Below, piece after piece: positions 7,445 to 15,236 of a stretch of 37,238 bases of DNA. Each line of letters opens with the position of its first letter. Position 1 is the stretch's first letter. The stretch comes from Planctomycetota bacterium. Its GTDB lineage: Bacteria; Planctomycetota; UBA8742; JACQVU01; JANLHZ01. Position numbers and translations under genes: made by a program. Where the stretch lies: positions 1 to 37,238 of the forward strand of contig JANLHZ010000108.1 in NCBI GenBank assembly GCA_024653775.1, given 5' to 3'. Below the pieces are notes generated by a model. That model ran no database searches. It was not told the origin of the DNA and saw nothing but the letters and a program-made list of their open reading frames with translations.

Positions 7445-8866
7445 CTAAAATCCAGCCGCGGCGCCGAGTCCGATAGTAATGATATTTCCGCTGACGGAAT
7501 AATCCGTCACCTGCTGCGGATGTGTTGGCGCGGAGGATTTCGTGACGGACACGCTCATCAGTTTGTGGTATTGAAAAAATACCGAAAATGAAAATACTTC
7601 GTCATACTCCCATTCCGCTCCAAGCGTCAGAACGTGTTTCTCGGGATCGACTAGAGAATTGTTGACGTTGCTGTCGTCTGTTATCGGTGACGGACGATAG
7701 TAATAACCAGCGCGCAAAAATACTCCCTCCTTAAGCAGATATTCCACGCCGAAGCGGGGGACGACGATGTCTTTGAACTTTGGCTCGACGGGAACCACGG
7801 GCGCAAAGGAAATCCCCGACGCCGGCGCGGGATCGACCTGCGGACCCGCCGCGGGGTAGCTGGACCAGTCGTACCAGGTAAGGTCGAAGGTCGCGGTGAT
7901 TCCATTTTTGAAATCGTACGAGACGCCGACGCCGAAGTTGCTCGGCGTGAACAGCGCGATGCTTTCGATTTTCATCACGAGGTCCGCCTGCCCAACCCCG
8001 AAGAATTTTGTTCTCGTCAGCGCAGTCGTCGAAGCCTTCAGCGAAAGTTCTCCACGGAACACGAATCCGAATTTCCAGTTGTCTCCGCGGTATAGAAACC
8101 CGAAGTTCGGCGCCATATCGGGCTGCATTTCCTGGCTGAACGAGATGTCCGCCTGTCCGCCGATTTCGACGTCGGCGCCGCTGAAGACCTCGGCGTCGGC
8201 GAGCATCGAGAGGCTGAGGCCGAAGCTGTACCGTTTTTCAAAAAGGAACCCCGCCCCGAGGATTATGCCGATGCGATGGAGATTAGCGTCGTAGCTGACC
8301 CACTGTGGAACTCTCGCGCGGACGTTGTCGATCGAGACGAGCGAGGGTATCGGCAGGATGATGCTCATCCCGAGGCCGATTCCCATTTCGCGCTGGCTGA
8401 TCGCGCCTTCGCGGGACGCGGGTTTCAGCGGGATTCCGCAGTACGAGCACTGCGTATCCGTCATCGCGACGCTGTGCCTACAATTGCCACAGACGGAAGC
8501 GGCTCTGCGGTTTCCCATAGGTCCTTTCAGCGGAATGTAATTCGAGAAACCAAGCGTAAACGTTCGCATGGCCGGAATTCGGCTGATTCTGCCGATTTTG
8601 GAAGGATCGTCCCTGGTGGACGCGCTCGCGCTTCCCTTAAGGATCATGAAGCTCGCGCCAAGTTCCATCGCGGGATTTATCGCGAGCGCGGCGGGGTTGT
8701 AGTACGTCGCAGCGAAGTCGTCGCAGGCCGCGATGCCCGTCCCTCCCATTGCGCGATCGCGGTTATTGATGCCGAACTGCTCCGGGATGTCGGCGAAGGA
8801 CTTCAGCGGAACCATCGCGAGAACAACGATGGCCTCGATCACTATCAGAATTGCGGTTCGTCTCAC
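7445..8866 (-). CDS. FadL/OmpP1-like outer-membrane protein with a zinc-ribbon insertion
   Basis: The 473-residue product has a signal peptide (~1-25) followed by the FadL/TodX N-terminal pattern FGINNRDRAMGGTGIAACDDFAATYYNPAAL. Many amphipathic beta strands (FGVGVSYDFKNGITATFDLTWYDW, VPRFGVEYLLKEGVFLRAGYYYRP) end in a C-terminal aromatic residue, as expected of a beta barrel. Family members import hydrophobic compounds across the outer membrane. Unusually, residues 126-143 form a four-cysteine knuckle pair (C126-x2-C129, C140-x2-C143) resembling a zinc ribbon, in a loop between early strands (DNA 8438-8491). I know of no such insertion in characterised FadL proteins. The start is GTG at 8866 with a weak AAGG upstream; no closer ATG would keep the signal peptide. 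Confidence 0.85.
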   Translation of the reverse strand: MRRTAILIVIEAIVVLAMVPLKSFADIPEQFGINNRDRAMGGTGIAACDDFAATYYNPAALAINPAMELGASFMILKGSASASTRDDPSKIGRISRIPAMRTFTLGFSNYIPLKGPMGNRRAASVCGNCRHSVAMTDTQCSYCGIPLKPASREGAISQREMGIGLGMSIILPIPSLVSIDNVRARVPQWVSYDANLHRIGIILGAGFLFEKRYSFGLSLSMLADAEVFSGADVEIGGQADISFSQEMQPDMAPNFGFLYRGDNWKFGFVFRGELSLKASTTALTRTKFFGVGQADLVMKIESIALFTPSNFGVGVSYDFKNGITATFDLTWYDWSSYPAAGPQVDPAPASGISFAPVVPVEPKFKDIVVPRFGVEYLLKEGVFLRAGYYYRPSPITDDSNVNNSLVDPEKHVLTLGAEWEYDEVFSFSVFFQYHKLMSVSVTKSSAPTHPQQVTDYSVSGNIITIGLGAAAGF

Positions 8867-9040
8867 TAATAGCCTTAATCACCGGGGAGGGTTTGGGATT
8901 AATATCATGTAAACAAAATCCGTGCACAATCTTCAACAATGAATTATAGTGCAAAGATTACAAGCCTTGCGGGCTAGCCCCCGAAGAAGTATAGATTCAA
9001 GTAACTCGATAACCCGGTAATTCTGACTCTGGAGGCCACC

Positions 9041-10786
9041 GTGATCGCAACGAAGAAGAACTGTTTACTCCTTGCCGCAATTATTCTTACCGTTTTGTCG
9101 GTCGCGCCTCTCAGGGCCGAGATGTCGGAACGGGACTGGCGCGGAATAAAGGACAGCGTCGCCCAGCAGCTCGCGGGCGAGGAGGAGCGATTCGTGATCG
9201 CGGGCGTCGAGCGCTGCGTTGAGGCAGACTGCGAAGGTTCCGCGATGCTTATATGCGACGCCGTCGCGAGTCCGCCGGCTGACACGGTGGAGCTTTTCAG
9301 GGACTGGCGCGCGGCGCTACGGGCGCTTTCCGAAGCTCAGTCCGAGGCGATGGCCAACAACAATCCCGTTATGATGCTCGATCAGGAAACGGCGGAGCTC
9401 CTCGGCAGAATGCCGGACCTCGGACACAAACTCACGACGCGCCTTTCGATTCGCGTTCACGGCGCGGACGGACTCGCGGAGATGACGAGCGACAGTGCCG
9501 TCGGGTTCATCGAGGACGCGGGTCTTCGTCATCGCAGAAGCTGGGTGGTCAAGGGCGACTGCGCCTGGGCGCTCGGAGAGATCGGTCACGAAAGCAGCAT
9601 CGCTCCACTCACTCGTGCGCTTTCAGACGGACATCCCGTCGTGCAGAGCATGGCGGTCGAAAGTCTCGCGTGGCTTTTCAAGGAGCACGGTCTTCAGAAG
9701 GTGATGGATAGCTGGGACAAGATCGCCGAAGTGCTTGGGAACACGTACTGGCAGGTGAGGCTGTCCGCGCTGAACGCACTCGTAGCGCTCGAAAACCCGA
9801 AGGCGATCATCAAGATCATCGAGCGCATGCCGCAGGAAAAGGGAAGAATGCTCGTCGAGATGGAGGAAGCTCTGAACGAACTCACAGGCGAAAAAGGGTA
9901 CGCGAGTCCGGAATTCTGGGCTGACTGGCTTAAAAGGCATCGCGAGGAAATCGAAAACGGAACCTTCAGAAGGAATCAGGGTCAGAACACCGCGCAGGGT
10001 TCCGCCGGGACTTCCGCGCCGTCGAACTTCTTCGATATGCCGATTTTTTCGAAGCACATTATGTTCATCATCGATATTTCCGGCTCGATGGAAGCGCCCC
10101 GCGGCGATAATCGCAGGGGTCCGGACACCGCGGGACCGGGCAGCGGCCCTGCGAGACCATATCTCGGCGGCAACAGACTGAACCAGGCTCAGGAAGAGCT
10201 TATTATGGCGATCCGGAACCTTCCCGAGGATACTCAGTTCAACGTAATCATCTATTCGTCCGCGGTTCAGCTTCTAAGCCCGCGAATGCTCGAAGCGAAC
10301 GCGCGCAACAAGCAAACGATGGAAGACGAGATCAAGAAGCTGAAGCCGACCGGATCGACCGACATTTTCGACGCGGTCGAGCTTGCGTTCGACATTACCG
10401 GGACGGGCGAATTCGATCGCGCGTACGGCCAGCCGATCGACACGATCTATCTGCTTTCCGACGGGACGCCGACGGACGGAAGGATCATCAACACGAGCCG
10501 GATTCTGCGAGAGGTGCTTTACTGGAACCGATACCGCAAGATCGAGATCAACACGATCGCGCTCGGCGGCGGGGGAGGAATGGGAGGCATGGGCGGAATG
10601 ATCGGCGGGATGCTGAACGCAAACGATCCGCGCATGCAGGACTACGGAATACGCCCGCGAAACAGCAGGTTCGGAGGTTCGAACTCAGGCGGCGGTCGCG
10701 GCGGACGAAGGGTCGGCGGCGGCGGAGGTGACGTCATGCGCGGTCTTGCCGAGGATTCCGGCGGAATTCATCGCTCGGTGCCATAG
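9041..10786 (+). CDS. Secreted HEAT-repeat + VWA domain protein
   Basis: The 581-residue product starts at GTG 9041, with GGAGG 5 bases upstream, and has a signal peptide (1-26). Residues ~155-275 contain HEAT/PBS-lyase-like helical repeats (DCAWALGEIGHESSIAPLTRAL, WQVRLSALNALVALENP). A VWA domain follows from ~338, with a complete MIDAS DISGS (D345, S347, S349), a conserved TGSTDIFDA block and LLSDGTPTDG. The C-terminal part holds Gly/Met-rich and Gly/Arg-rich low-complexity runs before ending GGIHRSVP. HEAT plus VWA secreted proteins recur in Planctomycetes-type genomes; their partners are generally unknown. A surface or periplasmic binding role is inferred. The glycine-rich insertion interrupts the final VWA strands, so it is probably a loop expansion. 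Confidence 0.85.
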   Translation: MIATKKNCLLLAAIILTVLSVAPLRAEMSERDWRGIKDSVAQQLAGEEERFVIAGVERCVEADCEGSAMLICDAVASPPADTVELFRDWRAALRALSEAQSEAMANNNPVMMLDQETAELLGRMPDLGHKLTTRLSIRVHGADGLAEMTSDSAVGFIEDAGLRHRRSWVVKGDCAWALGEIGHESSIAPLTRALSDGHPVVQSMAVESLAWLFKEHGLQKVMDSWDKIAEVLGNTYWQVRLSALNALVALENPKAIIKIIERMPQEKGRMLVEMEEALNELTGEKGYASPEFWADWLKRHREEIENGTFRRNQGQNTAQGSAGTSAPSNFFDMPIFSKHIMFIIDISGSMEAPRGDNRRGPDTAGPGSGPARPYLGGNRLNQAQEELIMAIRNLPEDTQFNVIIYSSAVQLLSPRMLEANARNKQTMEDEIKKLKPTGSTDIFDAVELAFDITGTGEFDRAYGQPIDTIYLLSDGTPTDGRIINTSRILREVLYWNRYRKIEINTIALGGGGGMGGMGGMIGGMLNANDPRMQDYGIRPRNSRFGGSNSGGGRGGRRVGGGGGDVMRGLAEDSGGIHRSVP

Positions 10787-11156
10787 GCTTCGACGCAATG
10801 AAACCAGCGTCCTCGCAGACCTTCAGCGCGGAGAATTTTTTGTGCGCACGGATCGCTGCGCTTTCCCTCGCCGACGCAGAGCGTGACGGAGCTTCGGTGG
10901 ATTCGCGGCGGCAGCTCGCTACGCTCGCACAAGTTCGTGGCCTGTACAATCCAGGCCGTGAAATCGTGAATGAGACGTCTGTGCCACATGTCCATCGAGC
11001 GTACACCACAAAGATAACGTTACGTTCATTATTATGGCGGTGTATCTTTCAAATTTATTTCAAATTTGAATCTATATAGGCAATATTTAATTACTACATG
11101 CGCGATACGTGCTGAAAGTTCACCGAACCGATCCGAAAAACGTGGCTATATGCGGA
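10787..11156. other. Intergenic region carrying a 51-bp two-hairpin repeat
   Basis: No gene is supported. Short open frames here overlap a repetitive block (10800-10990), and none has a ribosome site or recognisable product. The only definable structure is the 51-bp element at 10937-10987. The right part (11020-11110) is AT-rich. The two flanking genes converge here, so a transcription stop is expected, but I see no hairpin with a T tract. Confidence 0.45.
10937..10987. repeat. 51-bp two-hairpin repeat, intergenic copy
   Basis: The element begins GTGGC and ends GACGTCTGTGCCAC. One arm forms a clear stem GGCCTG/CAGGCC around a short loop; the other is decayed. Its length, ends and spacer (GTGAAATC versus GTGAATTC) match the 51-bp element inside polA at 22542-22592. 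Confidence 0.6.
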
Positions 11157-12215
11157 TCACTGATTTACGAGGCTCTCGAAGTTAGTTTTGTCGCGGGCCT
11201 TCATATAGGCCTCCTGCGCGCTGATCGTCCTCGACTTGACGAGTTCCATCAGAGTTCCGTCCATACTCTGCATACCCTGAGCCTTGCCGCCCTGGATGAT
11301 CTGGTAGATTTTCGAAATCGCGCCTTCGCGGATGATGTTCGCGAGGCCAGGGATGTTGAAGAGGATTTCGTTTACTGCGACGCGTCCCTTGCCGTCCATC
11401 GTACGGAGCAGGAGCTGGCTGACGACGGCTTGCAGGCTTTCGCTCAGCATTCCGCGGACCTGATCCTGCTGCGCGGGCGGGAAGATGTCGATCATTCGGT
11501 CGATGGTTTTGCCTGCGTTATTCGTGTGCAGCGTCCCGAACACGAGAAATCCCATCTCCGCGGCTTCGATCGCAAGCGACGTCGTCTCCATATCGCGCAT
11601 TTCGCCAACGAGAATGATGTCCGGATCCTCGCGCACGGCGGCTTTCAGCGCGGACGCGAAACTCTTCGCGTGCTCGCCGACTTCGCGCTGGGTGATCACG
11701 GAGCTTTTGTTCGGATGCACGAACTCGATCGGCTCCTCGATAGTGATTATGTGGCGCTTCTGCGTGCGGTTGATGTAGTCGATTATAGACGCGAGCGTGG
11801 TCGATTTACCCGAGCCGGTCGGGCCGGTGACGAGCACCATCCCCGAGTGCAGGTCCGCGAGTTTCAGCAGCGATTGCGGCAGCTTCAGTTCCTCGATGCT
11901 TTTGATACGCGACGGAATCTGGCGGAAGATCGCGCCCTGTCCTCCAGAATGATAGAAGTAGTTCGCGCGGAGACGGAGCAGACCTTCGATGCCGTAGGCG
12001 AAGTCGAGGTCGTGGGTTTCGAGGTATCTTTCCCAGAGTTCGGGTTTGACGATTTCCTTCAGAAGTTCCTGCGCCTTCGACATCGTGAGGATTTCCGGAA
12101 CGACGATTTCAAGCTCGCCGTGGATGCGCGCCTTGATGGGCATTCCGACCGCGAGGTGAAGGTCGCTCGCGTCCTTTTCCATCATCATTTTGAATAGTGC
12201 GTCGATTTTTGGCAT
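11157..12215 (-). CDS. pilT: Type IV pilus twitching/retraction ATPase PilT
   Basis: The product, 352 residues from the chosen start, is a canonical PilT. It has the N-terminal PAS-like domain start (SDLHLAVGMPIKARIHGELE), Walker A GPTGSGKST, the Asp box ITIEEPIEFVH, Walker B DPDIILVGEMRD and the His box TLHTNNAGKTIDR. PilT hydrolyses ATP to disassemble type IV pili and drive twitching. I start it at ATG 12215 because GAAGGA lies just upstream; the frame is open to 12263, but that extension runs into the preceding gene. It is downstream of the four-helix-bundle gene (17 bp) and a second PilT-like gene on the same strand. No pilin or assembly genes are in the window. Confidence 0.95.
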   Translation of the reverse strand: MPKIDALFKMMMEKDASDLHLAVGMPIKARIHGELEIVVPEILTMSKAQELLKEIVKPELWERYLETHDLDFAYGIEGLLRLRANYFYHSGGQGAIFRQIPSRIKSIEELKLPQSLLKLADLHSGMVLVTGPTGSGKSTTLASIIDYINRTQKRHIITIEEPIEFVHPNKSSVITQREVGEHAKSFASALKAAVREDPDIILVGEMRDMETTSLAIEAAEMGFLVFGTLHTNNAGKTIDRMIDIFPPAQQDQVRGMLSESLQAVVSQLLLRTMDGKGRVAVNEILFNIPGLANIIREGAISKIYQIIQGGKAQGMQSMDGTLMELVKSRTISAQEAYMKARDKTNFESLVNQ

Positions 12216-12231
12216 TGGATAGTCCTTCAAC

Positions 12232-12687
12232 TTAATCTTGCGCGGAACCGTCGATTTGATCATGACGAGGGGCGAGGGGCGAGTGACGAGTGACGAGGGG
12301 CGAGTGACGAGTGACGAGGGGCGAGGGGCGAGGGGCGAGGCGATTCATCAGTGCGTTCGTCATTTTGTTGACCTCGACTTGTATTGACAAAATTGGAGCT
12401 ATGTCCTCGTCCGCGATGTAGCCAAGACGTTCCGCGATTATTAATTGGGTTTCGACTTCGGCAAGTGATCCCCGAGAAATCGAAAGAAACCTCTTAAATT
12501 CCTGCGTTGAATCCCTCGCGTGGCCCTCCGCGATATTGGAGGGAACCGAAACCGCGGCTCTTCGCAATTGCGCCGTCAGTCCATACATTTCCTCACGCGG
12601 AAACAAACGCGATACCTTGTAAACCTCTTCGACTAAATCAATGGCTTTCTGCCATACGAGCAAGTCCTTGTAACTTTTAACGCTCAT
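12232..12687 (-). CDS. Four-helix-bundle (S23/TIGR02436) protein with a repeat-derived C-terminus
   Basis: The 151-residue product matches the four-helix-bundle family first seen as open frames in 23S rRNA intervening sequences: KDLLVWQKAIDLVEEVYKV, LTAQLRRAAVSVPSNIAEG, EFKRFLSISRGSLAEVETQ and AERLGYI. Core length is ~117 residues. The last ~33 residues (SPLVTRHSPLVTRHSPLAPRH) are simply the translation of the heptanucleotide array at 12265-12341, so the array has extended the reading frame. The function is unknown; a nucleic-acid-binding role is often suggested. It lies between two PilT-type ATPase genes, with inverted heptad blocks on both sides, which suggests it arrived as a cassette rather than being a pilus gene (inference). 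Confidence 0.9.
   Translation of the reverse strand: MSVKSYKDLLVWQKAIDLVEEVYKVSRLFPREEMYGLTAQLRRAAVSVPSNIAEGHARDSTQEFKRFLSISRGSLAEVETQLIIAERLGYIADEDIAPILSIQVEVNKMTNALMNRLAPRPSPLVTRHSPLVTRHSPLAPRHDQIDGSAQD
12265..12341. repeat. Heptanucleotide tandem array, 11 units
   Basis: Eleven 7-bp units follow the consensus RCGAGKG (for example ACGAGGG, GCGAGTG, ACGAGTG). Units vary only at the R and K positions and alternate in blocks, suggesting slippage of a larger unit. The array forms the 3' coding end of the four-helix-bundle gene. Confidence 0.9.
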
Positions 12688-12710
12688 CTTCGTCTCTTTT
12701 TAACTGTTTT

Positions 12711-12787
12711 CCGCCCCTCGTTACTCTCTATTCGCGATGCTCCAAAGTTCAGTAGGATTATCCTTCCGACTCGCCCCTCGTCCCTCG
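12711..12787. repeat. Degenerate heptad sequence in inverted orientation
   Basis: GCCCCTC, GTTACTC and TCTATTC from 12712, and CGACTCG, CCCCTCG, TCCCTCG at 12767-12787, are 7-bp units. Read on the minus strand they resemble the CGAGGGG units of the array at 12265-12341. The four-helix-bundle gene is therefore flanked by the same repeat in opposite orientations. Confidence 0.6.
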
Positions 12788-12797
12788 ATACTTTCCT

Positions 12798-14165
12798 CTA
12801 ATAAATCTTTAGTTGCGGCGAAACCATTTTCGCGGCATCGAGAGTGACGGTTTTGCTTGAAACGAGTTCCCTGAGCGATTCGTCGAGTAGTTTTTGCCCG
12901 AGTTTTTTTCCGGTCTGCATCACGCCCGGAAGCTGGAAGCATTTGTTCTCACGAATGAGGTTTGCGATCGCGGGAGCGTTGAACATCACTTCGATCGCGG
13001 GTACGAGTCCCTGATTGTCCGCGCGTGGAATGAGATGCTGGCTGATCACGCCGCGGAGGGATTCGCTGATCATCGCGCGGATCTGCGTCTGCTGCCCAGG
13101 CGGGAAGGTTCCGATAAGCCTTTCGATCGTCCGAGGCGCGTTGTACGTGTGAAGCGTTCCGAGCACGAGGTGTCCTGTCTCGGACGCGCTGATCGCGAGG
13201 CTTATCGCTTCGAGGTCGCGCATTTCTCCGATCATGATGACGTCCGGATCCTCGCGCAGCGCGGCGCGCATCGCGGACGCGAAGCTGTTCGTGTGGTCCG
13301 GAACCTGACGCTGGATGACGTTCGCCATCTTGCTTTTGTGGACGAATTCGATCGGGTCTTCGAGGGTGAGGATATTGTGTCTGCGCTCCTCGTTTATGAG
13401 GTTTATGAGCGCGGTGAGCGTGGTGGACTTGCCGCAGCGGGCGGGTCCGGTGACGAGCACGAGTCCCTGGTGGAAATTAGTGAACTTCGCAAGACTCGTC
13501 GGGAGGCCTAGAGACGTCAGCGAAGGCGGAGCGCTCGCGATCACGCGGAAATTCGCCGCGGGGCCTTTGCGCTCCTTGAATATGTTTACGCGGAACCTCG
13601 AAAGCCCAAGGACCTCGAACGCGAAGTCGACGTCGTGATGCTCCCTGAAGTGCCCTAGCTGCTCTTCGTTCATCGCAGACTCGAGGATCGGAAGCAGCGC
13701 GTCTGGAGTCAGCGGGTCGGATTTCGTAAGTGTGACCTTGCCGCCAATGCGAAAATAAGGGGGGAGCGAGCACTGAAGATGGAGGTCGGACGCGTTCGTC
13801 TTCACCGCGGATTTGAGCCACGAGATCAGTATTGGCGAGATCGCGCCCTCGATGTTTCCGGAAGTGACGACTGAAGTATCCGGCTTAGCCTGCTTAGGCG
13901 CGCTTTCCTCCGCCACGTCGAAATCGTCGTCGAATTCGTCCTTGATTCTCGCCGAGGCTTCCTTCGCCTTCTGCGCGAGAAACTGCCGCTGCGCCTTGAG
14001 GATCGCCTTTTTGTGATCCTCGGTGATGAACCCGAGCTCGACGGCGATGTCCCCGAGCTTCTTGTCGGGCTGCATGCCCTGGATCGTGACGCATTCCGCG
14101 AGTTGCTCTTTTGTAAGTACCTTGTTGTGGACCGCGATCCGTCCAAACAGCCCGGTATCCTGCAT
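12798..14165 (-). CDS. PilT-like ATPase with an N-terminal T2SSE_N-like extension
   Basis: The 455-residue product has a PilT-type motor from ~115 (SDLHLQCSLPPYFRIGGKV), with the Asp box TLEDPIEFVH, Walker B DPDVIMIGEMRD and His box TLHTYNAPRTIERL. Its P-loop reads GPARCGKST, still GxxxxGKST but unlike the usual GPTGSGKST. Residues 1-60 hold two short helical modules (LTKEQLAECVTIQ, ITEDHKKAILKAQ) resembling the N-terminal domain of PilB/GspE, followed by a charged linker. It may be a PilU-type accessory retraction ATPase or a regulatory motor. ATG 14165 is preceded by GGAGG five bases away, which decides the start over the adjacent TTG. The same-strand order is this gene, four-helix-bundle gene, pilT. 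Confidence 0.88.
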   Translation of the reverse strand: MQDTGLFGRIAVHNKVLTKEQLAECVTIQGMQPDKKLGDIAVELGFITEDHKKAILKAQRQFLAQKAKEASARIKDEFDDDFDVAEESAPKQAKPDTSVVTSGNIEGAISPILISWLKSAVKTNASDLHLQCSLPPYFRIGGKVTLTKSDPLTPDALLPILESAMNEEQLGHFREHHDVDFAFEVLGLSRFRVNIFKERKGPAANFRVIASAPPSLTSLGLPTSLAKFTNFHQGLVLVTGPARCGKSTTLTALINLINEERRHNILTLEDPIEFVHKSKMANVIQRQVPDHTNSFASAMRAALREDPDVIMIGEMRDLEAISLAISASETGHLVLGTLHTYNAPRTIERLIGTFPPGQQTQIRAMISESLRGVISQHLIPRADNQGLVPAIEVMFNAPAIANLIRENKCFQLPGVMQTGKKLGQKLLDESLRELVSSKTVTLDAAKMVSPQLKIY

Positions 14166-14366
14166 CAATCCCTCCGCATTTTCCCGCTTGATTTTGTCTG
14201 GAAGAGTATCGGGGGGAAGAATTCAAAGGTCAAGGACAAACTCACCTTGCGAGCAGGAGCACAGAAGAGAAACCGGAAGCCCGGAAACGCCTTCAGTTTT
14301 TCGGGCGCTATTTGTTTCGAAGTTCGCCATAGTGATAATCTGTGTCTGGAGTGGGGAACGAAATCT

Positions 14367-15236
14367 ATGCAGGAGTTTAACATAAAAGACCGAATAATCA
14401 CCGCGCCGAATCTCAGCGTCGTGATGGCGGTGCTAAACGAAGAGCGTCATCTTGACGAATGCCTCGCGTCGTGCGCGTTCGCTGGGGAGATCGTCGTCGT
14501 CGATACGAAGAGTTCCGACCGCACCCCCGAAATCTGCCGGGAGTGGGGCGTCACGTACATCGACTCGGACATCGACGGCATTCTGGAAAAAAAGCGCCTC
14601 GCGCTCCGCGAAGCGAAAACCGAGTGGGCGATCAACGTGGATGCGGACGAGCGGATCACTTCCGAGCTTGCCGCGGAGATTTCCGCCCTCCTCCAAACGA
14701 ACCCGGAGCGAAACGGCTACGAAATCCGCCGGCGGAACTTCTATCTTGGCCGCTGGGTCCGCTTCGGGGAGTTCGGAAAGAACTACGTTCCCCGGCTGAT
14801 CCGCAGGGGAAAGGCTCAAATCCTAGGCACCGACCCGCACGACCACATCGTCATCGAAGGCAAATTCGGAAGGATGAAGCACCCGATGAACCACTTCGTT
14901 TATCGTGATCTTTCTCACCAGATTCGCACGGTCGATCGTTTCTCTACCATCGCCGCGAGGTTCATGAAGGAGCGTGGAAAGCGCTTTTCGTGGCTCGACC
15001 TTCTTTTCCGCCCTGGCTTCAGATTCTTCCGGGGATACGTTTTACAGCTTGGTTTCCTCGACGGCCTCGCTGGTATCGCGATTGCCGCGGGCGCGATGTA
15101 CTACAACTTTGCGAAGTTCATCAAGCTGCGGGAACTGGAGCTTGCGGAGATTGCGGAGAAGGAAAAAGGCTTGTATGAAGCCGCTTCGAACCAGCAAGAT
15201 GAAAGCGAGAAGCTACCCCCCGGTTTGAAAAAATGA
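14367..15236 (+). CDS. Family 2 glycosyltransferase, WaaE/KdtX-like
   Basis: The 289-residue product begins with the GT2 nucleotide-sugar fold (LSVVMAVLNEERHLDECL, EIVVVDTKSSDRT). The DxD motif is D92-A-D94 within INVDADERI, followed by GYEIRRRNFYLGRWV and the RLIRR/H(D)H blocks seen in LPS-core glucosyltransferases of the WaaE/KdtX group. A hydrophobic helix near the C-terminus (about residues 225-250) suggests membrane association. It probably transfers a sugar to LPS core or a similar glycolipid at the inner face of the membrane. I start at ATG 14367 where homology begins; the open upstream extension lies over the divergent PilT-like gene. The ribosome site is weak (GGGGAACG). Its stop overlaps the next gene's ATG (ATGA), so the two are translationally coupled. 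Confidence 0.88.
   Translation: MQEFNIKDRIITAPNLSVVMAVLNEERHLDECLASCAFAGEIVVVDTKSSDRTPEICREWGVTYIDSDIDGILEKKRLALREAKTEWAINVDADERITSELAAEISALLQTNPERNGYEIRRRNFYLGRWVRFGEFGKNYVPRLIRRGKAQILGTDPHDHIVIEGKFGRMKHPMNHFVYRDLSHQIRTVDRFSTIAARFMKERGKRFSWLDLLFRPGFRFFRGYVLQLGFLDGLAGIAIAAGAMYYNFAKFIKLRELELAEIAEKEKGLYEAASNQQDESEKLPPGLKK

Noticed and set aside
11109-12197. Plus-strand open frame of about 360 codons
   Set aside because: It is antisense to pilT, which carries all its ATPase motifs.
12265-12341. Possible CRISPR array
   Set aside because: The repeats are 7-bp tandem units with no spacers, and no cas genes are present.
12232-12687. Intervening sequence of a 23S rRNA gene
   Set aside because: The four-helix-bundle family is known from such sites, but no rRNA sequence flanks it here; its neighbours are PilT-type genes.
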